Positions 39,233 through 48,834 of a DNA stretch of 64,000 bases are shown here, in pieces (positions within the stretch are counted from its first letter, which is position 1; every line of letters begins with the position of its first letter). Source of the DNA: Candidatus Endomicrobiellum roisinitermitis (GTDB taxonomy: Bacteria; Elusimicrobiota; Endomicrobiia; Endomicrobiales; Endomicrobiaceae). The position numbers were made by a program, and so were the translations under genes. The stretch is taken from assembly GCA_031287855.1 (NCBI GenBank), contig JAITSL010000050.1:1-64000 (forward strand), written 5' to 3'. A model generated the notes under the pieces. The model did no database searches. It was not told the DNA's origin and saw only the letters and a list, made by a program, of their open reading frames with translations.

Positions 39233-40349
39233 TTATCTTTTTAAATATTCTTGGATATCTGATTGGGCTATGTAAGTTTTTATTGTACTAAGAACATGTT
39301 TAGCTCTATTTAAATTTAAACCTACTTTTTCTGCAACATTAATTATGTCTGGTTCATTTGGTTTTTTGCCTTTGCCATTAATTGTAGTGGTATGCTCTCC
39401 ACTCATTCCTTCTGCATATACAAGATCATAAGCAGGGGACACAATCCAACTGTTATTATCGTACAAAAATGAAAAATTTTTAGAATGGTCATCCCGATTA
39501 TGAGCAAAAACATTAAAGCACATAATTCTAAACATTTTTTCCACTTCTGCATAGCTTTTTGTTAATTTTAAAGTTGCATTGAGCAAATCAACATAATCAA
39601 GTGAAGGATAACGGTGTGAAGATTCAAGCAGTGCACTTACTGAGAGCACAAAAATTCTTTCTCCATTTGGTTTACGGTCAACCCGGGTTACACCAAAGTA
39701 TTTATTTTTAAAGAGGCGTGTTTTAGGCATATTTATACCGCATTGCTTTGCTAGTATAGAATACTCATATTCTTGCTTTCCCATGTTTTTAGGATCGCTC
39801 AACGCACAAAATTTGATAAGTCAATTTTCATTATCTATTCTCAACAAAACTTTGGGCCGTGCACCACCTGAGGCTCCTCCTAGTTTTAAAAGATCAGCAA
39901 GGGCGTTTTCTGTACATGCGTTCTCGTTTAACATATTATGCGCTTCTTCTGCTAGTTTATTTATATCATTTGTTGTTACAGATGTTGTAGAAATAATAGT
40001 TTCAGATTTATATTCTAAGGCTCCCATTCCACTGGCCCCTACAATTGCAAGTCTGTCTAAAATCGATACTTGTGCAGGGGTAAATCCCTTTTTTTACAAG
40101 CATACGATCTATAAGCATTCTGCCCCAACCGTCAGGCAAGCTATCATTAAATACACCAAAGTTTCCATCAAAAGGGTCTGGATTTGCTATAAAGACTTTT
40201 TTCTCAAGAGGAAGTTTAAAAGGAGATATAGAAAAACCATCAGACAACCAAGATTTATCATATTCAAAAGCGCAGCAATGCATGTCTGTCATAGCAACAC
40301 GCCCGACTTTCTTTCCATGATAAAACACATTTATAACTTTATTTTGCAT
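39233..40349 (-). pseudogene. HipA-like Ser/Thr kinase toxin pseudogene
   Basis: N-term VFYHGKKVGRVAM...FGVFNDSLPDGWGRMLIDRMLVKKG; frameshift in homopolymer about 40090; in-frame TGA about 39819 (NEN*LIKF); C-term MCFNVFAHNRDDHSKNFSFLYD. Confidence 0.9.
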
Positions 40350-40599
40350 TTATAATTTCATCTAAGCTTTGATAATTTATACGTGTAAAAAGTTGATTAA
40401 AGTCTGCTCCATGGTCAAGAACAACAGCAATACGCAAAAGAGAAGACAATGATATCTCTCCACTTCGCTCAAAGCGTTTTATAGATCCAAGAGATACCTG
40501 TGATTTACATGACAGCATAAGTTGTGACAGTTTAATTTCTTTGCGTCGTTTGCGAACACGATTTGCTAAGTTTTGTTTAATAGTTAGTATATTATCCAT
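40339..40599 (-). CDS. HipB-like HTH antitoxin
   Basis: LANRVRKRRKEIKLSQLMLSCKSQVSLGSIKRFERSGEISLSSLLRIAVVL; overlaps hipA. Confidence 0.85.
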   Translation of the reverse strand: MDNILTIKQNLANRVRKRRKEIKLSQLMLSCKSQVSLGSIKRFERSGEISLSSLLRIAVVLDHGADFNQLFTRINYQSLDEIINAK

Positions 40600-40730
40600 T
40601 GCATGTTACTTTTATCAAAATTGTATATTATATTATCTTATTTTCCATATAAATACAACTAGTCATATGCATAAAAATTTGAATTTATCTTTTATATTTT
40701 TGCTTCTTGTAGAGTCAACATAAAAATGAC

Positions 40731-42068
40731 TTAACTGTTAAAAACTGCTTCCCATATATTACTATCTTCCATACATAGGTAAATAATGGCCTTTGATTTT
40801 TTAGATTTAATATATTGTAGTAAATATTTGTAAATTTCAATTCTTAAAATGCTGGCATACCTTAACTTAAAATCTTTATCCAGAAGTAGTTCTCCATTAA
40901 GAATATCAGTTTGAGGAAAACGATTTTCAATAACTGTTTTTTGTGTTGTAGGCATTCTAAGTGTTCCAATACTTATCCATTTAATACTAGTGTTTGGTAC
41001 AATATCAAAAATCATATCAATTGTTTCTTTATATCCTTGTTTCCAACTATCATAATAAATTACTGGGTCAAAATGAAATGCCGTGCTAAAACCAGCTAGT
41101 GCACACTTTTTTGCAGCAAATAACCTTTCTTGAATTAGGGGTGTTTTAAACTCGTTTTCAACAGTCATTTTTTTTGAGTTTACACTCCAAGCTATAACAA
41201 TGTTTTCTCTACCACCACAAGATAAAAGAGTGTGTATATTAGTACTTTTTGTTTTAAATTCAAAAAAAATATTTTTCTTGTGTTTAAAATAGTTGATAAT
41301 TTTTTTAGAAAAGTTTGTAATGTCATCAAAAATTAAAGAGTCTGTAAACTCCCCGCTCCCAATTCGGTTATAATTAAAAAAGCCTTTTGTAGATGCTATT
41401 ATTTTGTCGTTAGCTAAATAATCATCTATGTTGTAAGGGATAATAATTCCGTACACATTTTGGTATCTTTGTAAAAAACAGTAAGTGCAGTCATAAATAC
41501 AGCCCATACCTAAATTCATAATAGAGTATCCACAGCTTACTACGTTTTGTGAACAAGGACATTTCTTAAAAAAATCGTGCTTTTCTTTTACTAAAAGTAA
41601 ATTGTCACATCTATTATTATAGTCTGTTAATGTAAAAGAGTTTTCTTTTGTAAAATCTTTTAAACAACTTATTTCTTTAAAAGTAGCATTTTTAAATAAA
41701 GCCTTTGTTTTTGTAAACAGTTCGTTGTTAGTTGCATCTTTTTCATAGTAAATATTTTTTGGATAAAACTTTTTTTGTAAAACGTCTGCTTTCTTGTACA
41801 GATCAATTTCGTATTTTGGCAAATAATATGCATTTAAAGAGTTTTTGTGAAAAGTTTTAGGATATCTGCGTTGTAAAAGTGCGTTTTTAATTTTTTGGTA
41901 ATTTGTTGGTTCTAAAAGGCTTAAAATCTTGTTAAATGATACTTTTTCAATTTTAGAAATTTCGTTAATAAGTCTAAATATTTCTCTAGATTTATTTGTT
42001 CCAAAATTTGGGAATCGTTTTTGGAATACTTCTAATAATTTTAAAGTACTTGTACTATTGTTCATCAC
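40731..42068 (-). CDS. Spore photoproduct lyase-like radical SAM protein
   Basis: GMGCIYDCTYCFLQRYQN; SPL-type layout with GSGEFTDSL. Confidence 0.88.
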   Translation of the reverse strand: MMNNSTSTLKLLEVFQKRFPNFGTNKSREIFRLINEISKIEKVSFNKILSLLEPTNYQKIKNALLQRRYPKTFHKNSLNAYYLPKYEIDLYKKADVLQKKFYPKNIYYEKDATNNELFTKTKALFKNATFKEISCLKDFTKENSFTLTDYNNRCDNLLLVKEKHDFFKKCPCSQNVVSCGYSIMNLGMGCIYDCTYCFLQRYQNVYGIIIPYNIDDYLANDKIIASTKGFFNYNRIGSGEFTDSLIFDDITNFSKKIINYFKHKKNIFFEFKTKSTNIHTLLSCGGRENIVIAWSVNSKKMTVENEFKTPLIQERLFAAKKCALAGFSTAFHFDPVIYYDSWKQGYKETIDMIFDIVPNTSIKWISIGTLRMPTTQKTVIENRFPQTDILNGELLLDKDFKLRYASILRIEIYKYLLQYIKSKKSKAIIYLCMEDSNIWEAVFNS

Positions 42069-42088
42069 AAAACCTTAAAATCATTTCT
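42047..42088. repeat. 42-bp perfect direct repeat, copy A
   Basis: TACTTGTACTATTGTTCATCACAAAACCTTAAAATCATTTCT. Confidence 0.97.
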
Positions 42089-42278
42089 TTTTGTTTTTTA
42101 TTTTTTTTATTTTTATGCTACCATCTGGCATTTCATAGATAATTCTACCGTTTCTATAAAAAACATTTGGTAACCCTAAACGATGATTTTCTTCTTGCGC
42201 TTTAGCAACAGCTCTATTATAAATTCTTGTTATATCGTCTATCAATTTGTAATCATCAACAGTCATTTTTGACTCCAT
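42081..42278 (-). CDS. Small protein paired with zeta-like kinase (candidate antitoxin)
   Basis: MESKMTVDDYKLIDDITRIYNRAVAKAQEENHRLGLPNVFYRNGRIIYEMPDGSIKIKK; overlaps kinase ORF. Confidence 0.75.
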   Translation of the reverse strand: MESKMTVDDYKLIDDITRIYNRAVAKAQEENHRLGLPNVFYRNGRIIYEMPDGSIKIKKIKNKKK

Positions 42279-42838
42279 TTTTCTAATTGGTTATATTTCT
42301 GCTCATCCAATATTTCTATTTCCTTGTTTACATACTTTGCAACTACAACACCATTTTCCATATTGTAATATAAAATCCAGGCGTTTACTATTTTTTGATA
42401 TATATTTATGAAATTTACTATACTTCTATAAAATCTTCTATTGACATCTTCATCAGGGACAAAATGTCCTCCTTTATTTACTCTATCTTTGATTCTTTCT
42501 ATACATATATCAGGCGTATCTACAAAAGTGTAAATTAATATAACTTTGTATCTTAGTTTTTTAGCTTGTTTAATAATTTTAATAAGAAATTTTCCTGATA
42601 GAGTAGATTCAATGACAATACTAGAGCCTTTATTTAGTAACATTTCTAGATTTTTAAGAACTTCTTTGCCCGCTTCTATTCTTATTTGTTGTAAACTTTC
42701 AGAACTTATATTTTTTGCTGTTTCATCTGCGTTAAGAAAAAACAACTCTTTGTATTTTTTCAAAAATTCTCTAGAAACGGTAGTTTTACCAACCCCATTT
42801 GCGCCTGCAAGAATAAAAAACAATTTTTGTTTTTTCAT
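42263..42838 (-). CDS. Zeta-toxin-like/COG4185-type P-loop kinase
   Basis: FFILAGANGVGKTTVSREFLKKY, FLNADETAK, SIVIESTLSGKFL, RRFYRSIVNF. Confidence 0.88.
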   Translation of the reverse strand: MKKQKLFFILAGANGVGKTTVSREFLKKYKELFFLNADETAKNISSESLQQIRIEAGKEVLKNLEMLLNKGSSIVIESTLSGKFLIKIIKQAKKLRYKVILIYTFVDTPDICIERIKDRVNKGGHFVPDEDVNRRFYRSIVNFINIYQKIVNAWILYYNMENGVVVAKYVNKEIEILDEQKYNQLEKWSQK

Positions 42839-42967
42839 TTAACTTTTAACCAAAAAACTCCACATTAGTTTTTGATATTTGCATTCTATCATATTATTTT
42901 ACCTTACATAAATGTTGTTGTAGAGCTTTTCTCATAGTCTTGAAAGGTTATAAACAGTGTAAATTAA

Positions 42968-43009
42968 TACTTGTACTATTGTTCATCACAAAACCTTAAA
43001 ATCATTTCT
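42968..43009. repeat. 42-bp perfect direct repeat, copy B
   Basis: Identical to 42047-42088. Confidence 0.97.
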
Positions 43010-43656
43010 GCTAACTTTTTTCTTGAGTTAGACACTTTTTGTTTTATAGAATTTTCCTTCAAAAAAATGGCAGCATTTGTTTTTACAATGTCTGAAACAT
43101 ACATTAAACAAATTGCGTTACATCCTATATTACTAGAGGCTGACAAAATTATTGACGATTCCATGTCTATAGCAGAAATTTCTTTTTCTTTAAACCAATC
43201 TAAAAATTTTGCTTCTAGGTATAAAGAGCTAACACAAGCACTGTTGGTTTTTATTAAGTTTTTATGTATATTTTTTTTGTAAAAACAATTTAACAGATTT
43301 GTAGATGATCTATAATAATCAACTTGATTTTTGCAATTTAACATAGTAGAAAAACTTTCTAAGTTGTAAGCTTTATCTATTATAACTAAATCCCCATAGG
43401 TAACTTTACTATAGCCTCCACAACTACCAAAAACAAAAATATTTTCACAAGGAGAACCTTTTAAATATAAAATAGCATCTCCTGAAAGAAAATTATTTTT
43501 TAAAGCTATAATAGTTGCAGGTTTTATATTAGTAGATTTGACAAAAAGTCCATTTGAAAGTTCTCTAGAGAAAAGTGAAGTATCAAAATTTTGACATAGT
43601 ATACAGTTCTTTTTTATATTTTTTTTGTCAATTCCAAAAAAACTTTTAAAGTTCAT
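42976..43656 (-). CDS. Phosphorylase-superfamily nucleosidase (MTA/SAH- or futalosine-nucleosidase-like)
   Basis: VFGSCGGYSKVTYGDLVII, ISAIDMESSIILSAS. Confidence 0.75.
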   Translation of the reverse strand: MNFKSFFGIDKKNIKKNCILCQNFDTSLFSRELSNGLFVKSTNIKPATIIALKNNFLSGDAILYLKGSPCENIFVFGSCGGYSKVTYGDLVIIDKAYNLESFSTMLNCKNQVDYYRSSTNLLNCFYKKNIHKNLIKTNSACVSSLYLEAKFLDWFKEKEISAIDMESSIILSASSNIGCNAICLMYVSDIVKTNAAIFLKENSIKQKVSNSRKKLAEMILRFCDEQ

Positions 43657-43757
43657 TTTATTTTAATAAAATATATTTAAATTACACAATCTACACTATT
43701 ACCCATTGTATAAAATTATTCAAATTTTATACAATGACTTTATACTTGGAGGGGAAT

Positions 43758-44015
43758 ATGCAAGATAAAAACAAGATATATCTTATGGTAATTCTTTTAA
43801 TTGTAGTGGTAATTCTTATAATTAGTTCAATATTTAAAGCACCTAAAAAAGTTTCTAATATGTTAGAAAATAAGAAAAATATGCAAGTAAAGTATGATGC
43901 TACTTCTCCTGAGCAGATAGTTGTAGAAGAGAATAAACTTATAGGTGAAGAAAAAAACGATGTTAAAAGTGAGCAAGACTTAAGCGAAGAAATAGCTACT
44001 CAGTCAAATGCTTAG
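43758..44015 (+). CDS. Small single-TM protein of unknown function
   Basis: MQDKNKIYLMVILLIVVVILIISSIFKAPKK... with GGAGGGG upstream. Confidence 0.65.
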   Translation: MQDKNKIYLMVILLIVVVILIISSIFKAPKKVSNMLENKKNMQVKYDATSPEQIVVEENKLIGEEKNDVKSEQDLSEEIATQSNA

Positions 44016-44046
44016 GTAAGTTCAAAAAGTTTAGTTTTAATTTTAT

Positions 44047-46323
44047 TTATTCAATTACAGTAATATTTATTGCTTTTGCTAACAATTTTTTCCACTTTCC
44101 AGAATCAAATAGTATTACAAGTTTTAACTCGTCATCTACACCAATTTTGTCTATAATTTTCCCTTTACCGAAAACAGGGTGCAAAACTTTAGAACCAATT
44201 TTATAAGAGTCATCATTTTTTTGAGAAGTGTAAAGAGGTTTATCATTTGGGACTTCATTATCAGATGGAATGTAATCATAGCTATCATCATCTCGATATT
44301 TTAGTTGAGCATGATTTTTATTATAGTGAATTGTATATTTATTCCACTTTGATTTATTAAAAGTTCTAAAATTATGTTCTGGGATAAAATTCCTTTTGTC
44401 AAACTCTTCTTTAAACCCAGCTTCACTTATAAATCTAGAAGGCATATTCCATTTAGTTTTACCAAAAATAGTTCTTTCTGTTGCCCAGCAAAGATATAAA
44501 TGTTTTTTTGCTCTTGTCATACCTACATACATAAGTCTTCTTTCTTCTGATAAGTTTTCTGGGTCATAAGCAGATTCCCCTATTGGAAAAAGCCCTTCTT
44601 CAAGTCCGCACAAAAAAACATTATTAAATTCCAAACCTTTTGCTAGATGAAAAGTCATCAAAGTAATTTTCCCATTAGAGCTGTCTAAACTATCTATGTC
44701 GCTTACTAGTGCAATTTGTGTTAAGTAGCCTGATAAACTTTTGTCTGGAGAACGGTTTTCAAAGTCTGTTATTGCTGAAATGAGTTCTTGAATATTTTAT
44801 ATTTTTGTTTTGGATTCCTGAGTATTTTCACCTTCTAGTTCTTTAATATAACCAGAATGAACAACTATTTTTTGAGCTATCTCTTTTACAGATATTTTAC
44901 CTTTTAAGTTAATAAAAGCTGTAATCAGTTGATGAAAAGAGTTTAATGCATTTACTGCGTTTTTTCCAAGACCTACATCTTTTGCCAACACAATGGCATC
45001 CCAAATTGATATACCTTTTAATAAAGCAAACTTTTCAAGAGCTTCTAAAGAAGTTTTTCCTATTGCTCTTCTTGGAACATTTATTATTCTTTTTAAACTT
45101 ATATTGTCGTTTGTATTGTGTATAAGCTTTAAATAAGCCATAATATCTTTAATCTCTGCTCTGTCATAAAATCGTAATGTGCCTATAACCATATAAGGCA
45201 TACCGTTCCTTCTGAAAGCATCTTCAAATGTACGGGATTGTGCGTTTGTCCTATAAAATACCGCAAAATCTGAAAAATTATATTGATATTGTCTAATTTT
45301 TGTTGCAATAAGACTTGTAACTCTTTCAGCTTCATCATTTTCATTAAGGGATCTTATTGTGGATACACAACCTTCATTAGGGTTTTGCGTCCACAATTGT
45401 TTTGGGACTCTATTGTTATTATTTTTTACAACTTGCCAAGCAGCTGCTAAAATTTTTGGTGTTGATCTATAATTTTGTTCTAATTTAACAGCTTTTGCTT
45501 TAGGATAATCTTTTTTAAAATCTAAGATATTTTTTATATCAGCTCCTCTCCAGGAATAAACAGACTGATCGTCATCACCACAAACACATAAATTTTCATG
45601 TTTTTGTGAAAGTAGTTTTACAAAAACATATTGGGCATGGTTTGTGTCTTGATATTCGTCAACCAAAACATACATGTATTTTAGTTGATATTTTTCAAGT
45701 ATTTCAGGATAATGTTGTAACGTTAAAACTGTACGCATTATTAAATCGCCAAAATCTAAAGCTTGTGCCATGTCGAGCTTTTTTTGATAAAGTTGATATA
45801 TTTTTGCTGTTATTGCCTTATTGAGGTCATTGTTTTGTTCTGCTTCGTATGCCATGTCTGATGGGGATTTTAAATCATCTTTTGCACGACTTATCTTGTC
45901 TACAATGCTAGATATTTTGAATTTTTTTTCATCTATATTTAATTCTTTTAAGCAGTCTTTGATTACATTTTTTTGGTCTGCAAAATCATATATTAAAAAG
46001 TCAGGTGCAAGCGCTATATTTTTTGCTTCAATCTTTAAAAAGTAAGCACAAAAAGCATGGAATGTCGACACCCATACGTTATGTCCTGTTTCTGGCATAA
46101 GGTCTACTATACGTTGTTTCATCTCTAAAGCAGCTTTATTTGTAAAAGTAACAGCAAGTATAGACCATGGGTTAACTCCTATGGAAAGCAAATAAGCGAT
46201 CCTATGGGTTATAACTCTAGTTTTACCTGTTCCTGCTCCTGCAAATATTATTAAAGGTCCTTGTGTGCAAAGCACAGCTTCTTTTTGGGCATGATTTAAA
46301 TTTTTTGTTAGTAACTCTTTCAT
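44047..46323 (-). pseudogene. pcrA: UvrD/PcrA-type ATP-dependent helicase interrupted by one in-frame TAA
   Basis: LNHAQKEAVLCTQGPLIIFAGAGTGKTR...; stop at 44797 in ESKTKI*NIQELISAITDF; same frame continues to MTFHLAKGLEFNNVFLCGLEEGLFP. Confidence 0.9.
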
Positions 46324-46406
46324 TCTTATAATTATAACATATCTTTTGTTAGCTATAAAAAATTGGTATAATTTTTGCCAGTAAGATTTGCATATATGGA
46401 GGGGAA

Positions 46407-46907
46407 ATGGATTTTTTGCTTGCAAGAAAAAGTGTTCGTAAATACACAAATGAAGATGTAAAACAAGAAGATTTGGAATATATTTTACGTGCAGCAATGT
46501 CTGCGCCCACAGCAAGAAACACAAGATGTTATTATTTTATAGTTGTAAAGGATAAACAGATGCATAAAAAAATTGCATCTATACATCAATCAGCTCAAAT
46601 GGTATTGAGCGCTCCTCTTGCGATTTTAGTTGTTGGCGATCAATCTTTAGCTTATGGTGGATATTTGCCTCAGGACTGTGCTGCTTCAACTCAAAACATT
46701 CTGCTTGCTGCTACTGCAAAAGGTTATGGTTCTGTTTGGTGTGGAATATATTCTAATGAAGAAAGGTCAAATGCCATATCAGAATTATTTAATTTGCCAA
46801 ACAACATAAAACCGTTTTCTCTTGTTGTGCTTGGTAAATCTAAAGATGATAATTTACCAAAAGATAGATGGCAACCAGAAAAAATAAAGTATGAGACTTG
46901 GCAATGA
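46407..46907 (+). CDS. Nitroreductase family protein
   Basis: RKSVRKYTNEDVKQEDLEYILRAAMSAPTARNTR. Confidence 0.93.
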   Translation: MDFLLARKSVRKYTNEDVKQEDLEYILRAAMSAPTARNTRCYYFIVVKDKQMHKKIASIHQSAQMVLSAPLAILVVGDQSLAYGGYLPQDCAASTQNILLAATAKGYGSVWCGIYSNEERSNAISELFNLPNNIKPFSLVVLGKSKDDNLPKDRWQPEKIKYETWQ

Positions 46908-48559
46908 TAAAACAAAATATGGCAAAAAAGTTAAACAATTTAGTTTGTAACTATTTAAAAAGTAAAAACATAAAGGAGAATTTAAAATTTAGTATAGAAG
47001 TCCCACCTAAAAATATTAATGCCGATTTTGCAATTAATGCTGCAATGGTCATAGCAAAAAAAAACAAAACAACCCCAAGATTAATAGCTCAGGAGTTAAT
47101 AGATAAAATACTCAAAGAAATGTCTGACTTAGTAGATAAAGCAGAAATTGCTGGTGCTGGTTTTGTAAATTTGTATATAAAAAATAGTGTTCTCTATAAA
47201 GAGCTTGTTACTATTCTTGCAGAAAAAGAGAACTATGGTAAGGTTCTAAACAATAACGAAAAAGCTATTGTCGAGTTTGTTTCTGCAAATCCTACAGGTC
47301 CATTACATGTTGGGCATGGCAGGGGTGCTGCTATAGGTGACTCTCTTGCTAGGATTTTAAAACACTTAGGGTACAATGTAACAAAAGAGTATTATTTAAA
47401 TGATGTTGGTAATCAAATGCGTGTTTTGGCAGAATCTACAGAAATTAGATATAGGCAGCTTAAAGGTGAGCAAGTTGAAGTTCCACAAGATCACTATCAA
47501 GGTAGTTACATTACTGATATAGCAAAGCGTTTAATTTTGGAAGGCAAGAATATTAAAGATATAGATTTTAAAGCTGAATCAGTGAAAGATATTTTAGAAA
47601 CAATAAAAAATGATTTAAAAGATTTTGCAGTAGAGTTTGATAACTGGTTTTCAGAAGGAGATATAGCATCTGTTAAAGATAATTTAGGCCAAACAGAGGT
47701 GGAGAAAGCTTGCCAATATTTTCTTTCAAAAGGACATGCGTATATGAAAGATAATGCGTTATGGCTTGCTTCAACAAAATTTGGCGATGATAAAGATAGA
47801 GTTTTAAAAAAAAGTGATGGGGGATATACATACCTTGCTTCAGATGTTGCTTATCATAAAAACAAATTTGAAAGAGACTTTTCTAAACTTGTAAACCTTT
47901 GGGGGGCAGATCATCACGGGTATGTAGCAAGAATCAAAGCTTGTATCCAAATGTTAGGTTTTAATAAAGATAAATTAACCATAATTTTGTACCAACTTGT
48001 TTCTTTGTTAAGAGGTGGTGTTCCTGTTGCTATGTCGACGCGAACAGGAGACTTTGTAACTTTAAAAGAAGTTGTAGATGAAGTTGGAAAAGATGCTTGT
48101 AGATTTTTCTTTTTACTTAGGGCTCCAGATTCTCCGTTAGAGTTTGATTTAGAGCTTGCTAAAAAGCACAATAGTGAAAATCCAGTTTTTTATGTCCAAT
48201 ATGTCAATGCTAGGTGCACTTCTATTGCTAAAGAAAGCAAAAATAGAAATGATATTATTAGGGATATTAATAACATAGACTTGGCATTGCTTAACACAAA
48301 AGAAGAAAGAGATTTAATAAAACAACTTTCTGCATTTTGTGATACGCTATTATTATCTGAAAAATTAATGAGTCCCCATTGTTTTACTGCATACTTAATA
48401 GAACTTGCAGATAAATATCACTCATTCTATGAAAGATGTCGTGTCTTAAACGAAGACTCAGGACTTACATCTGCTCGTTTAAAGCTTGTTGAAAGTGTTA
48501 TAATAATAATACAAAATGGACTTACCCTTCTAGGAGTTTCTAGCCCAGAAAAAATGTAA
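46898..48559 (+). CDS. argS: Arginyl-tRNA synthetase
   Basis: VEFVSANPTGPLHVGHGRGAAIGDSLARIL; ADHHGYVARIKA. Confidence 0.98.
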   Translation: MAMIKQNMAKKLNNLVCNYLKSKNIKENLKFSIEVPPKNINADFAINAAMVIAKKNKTTPRLIAQELIDKILKEMSDLVDKAEIAGAGFVNLYIKNSVLYKELVTILAEKENYGKVLNNNEKAIVEFVSANPTGPLHVGHGRGAAIGDSLARILKHLGYNVTKEYYLNDVGNQMRVLAESTEIRYRQLKGEQVEVPQDHYQGSYITDIAKRLILEGKNIKDIDFKAESVKDILETIKNDLKDFAVEFDNWFSEGDIASVKDNLGQTEVEKACQYFLSKGHAYMKDNALWLASTKFGDDKDRVLKKSDGGYTYLASDVAYHKNKFERDFSKLVNLWGADHHGYVARIKACIQMLGFNKDKLTIILYQLVSLLRGGVPVAMSTRTGDFVTLKEVVDEVGKDACRFFFLLRAPDSPLEFDLELAKKHNSENPVFYVQYVNARCTSIAKESKNRNDIIRDINNIDLALLNTKEERDLIKQLSAFCDTLLLSEKLMSPHCFTAYLIELADKYHSFYERCRVLNEDSGLTSARLKLVESVIIIIQNGLTLLGVSSPEKM

Positions 48560-48834
48560 GTTACTGTAGTATTTAAGCAGTGGTATAAACAGATATTCTG
48601 CACAAAAGTTTGCAAAATACAGATTTGCATAAAGACCGTCACTTTAAACAACAAAATATAAAATTTAGTTTTTTCCTCAACCGAAAATAATAAAAGTGTA
48701 TTTATCAAAGGGGATTACTCAAATTTTGCAAAAATGCTTTCAAATATAATAAATACGCTATTGAAGAAATAAAAGATAACCCCGAGGAAACTTATGTTTT
48801 GTATTATATACTCATAACTCATAGGTATGTTTAA

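Noticed and set aside
39783-40355. 190-aa plus-strand ORF
   Set aside because: Antisense shadow of the HipA pseudogene
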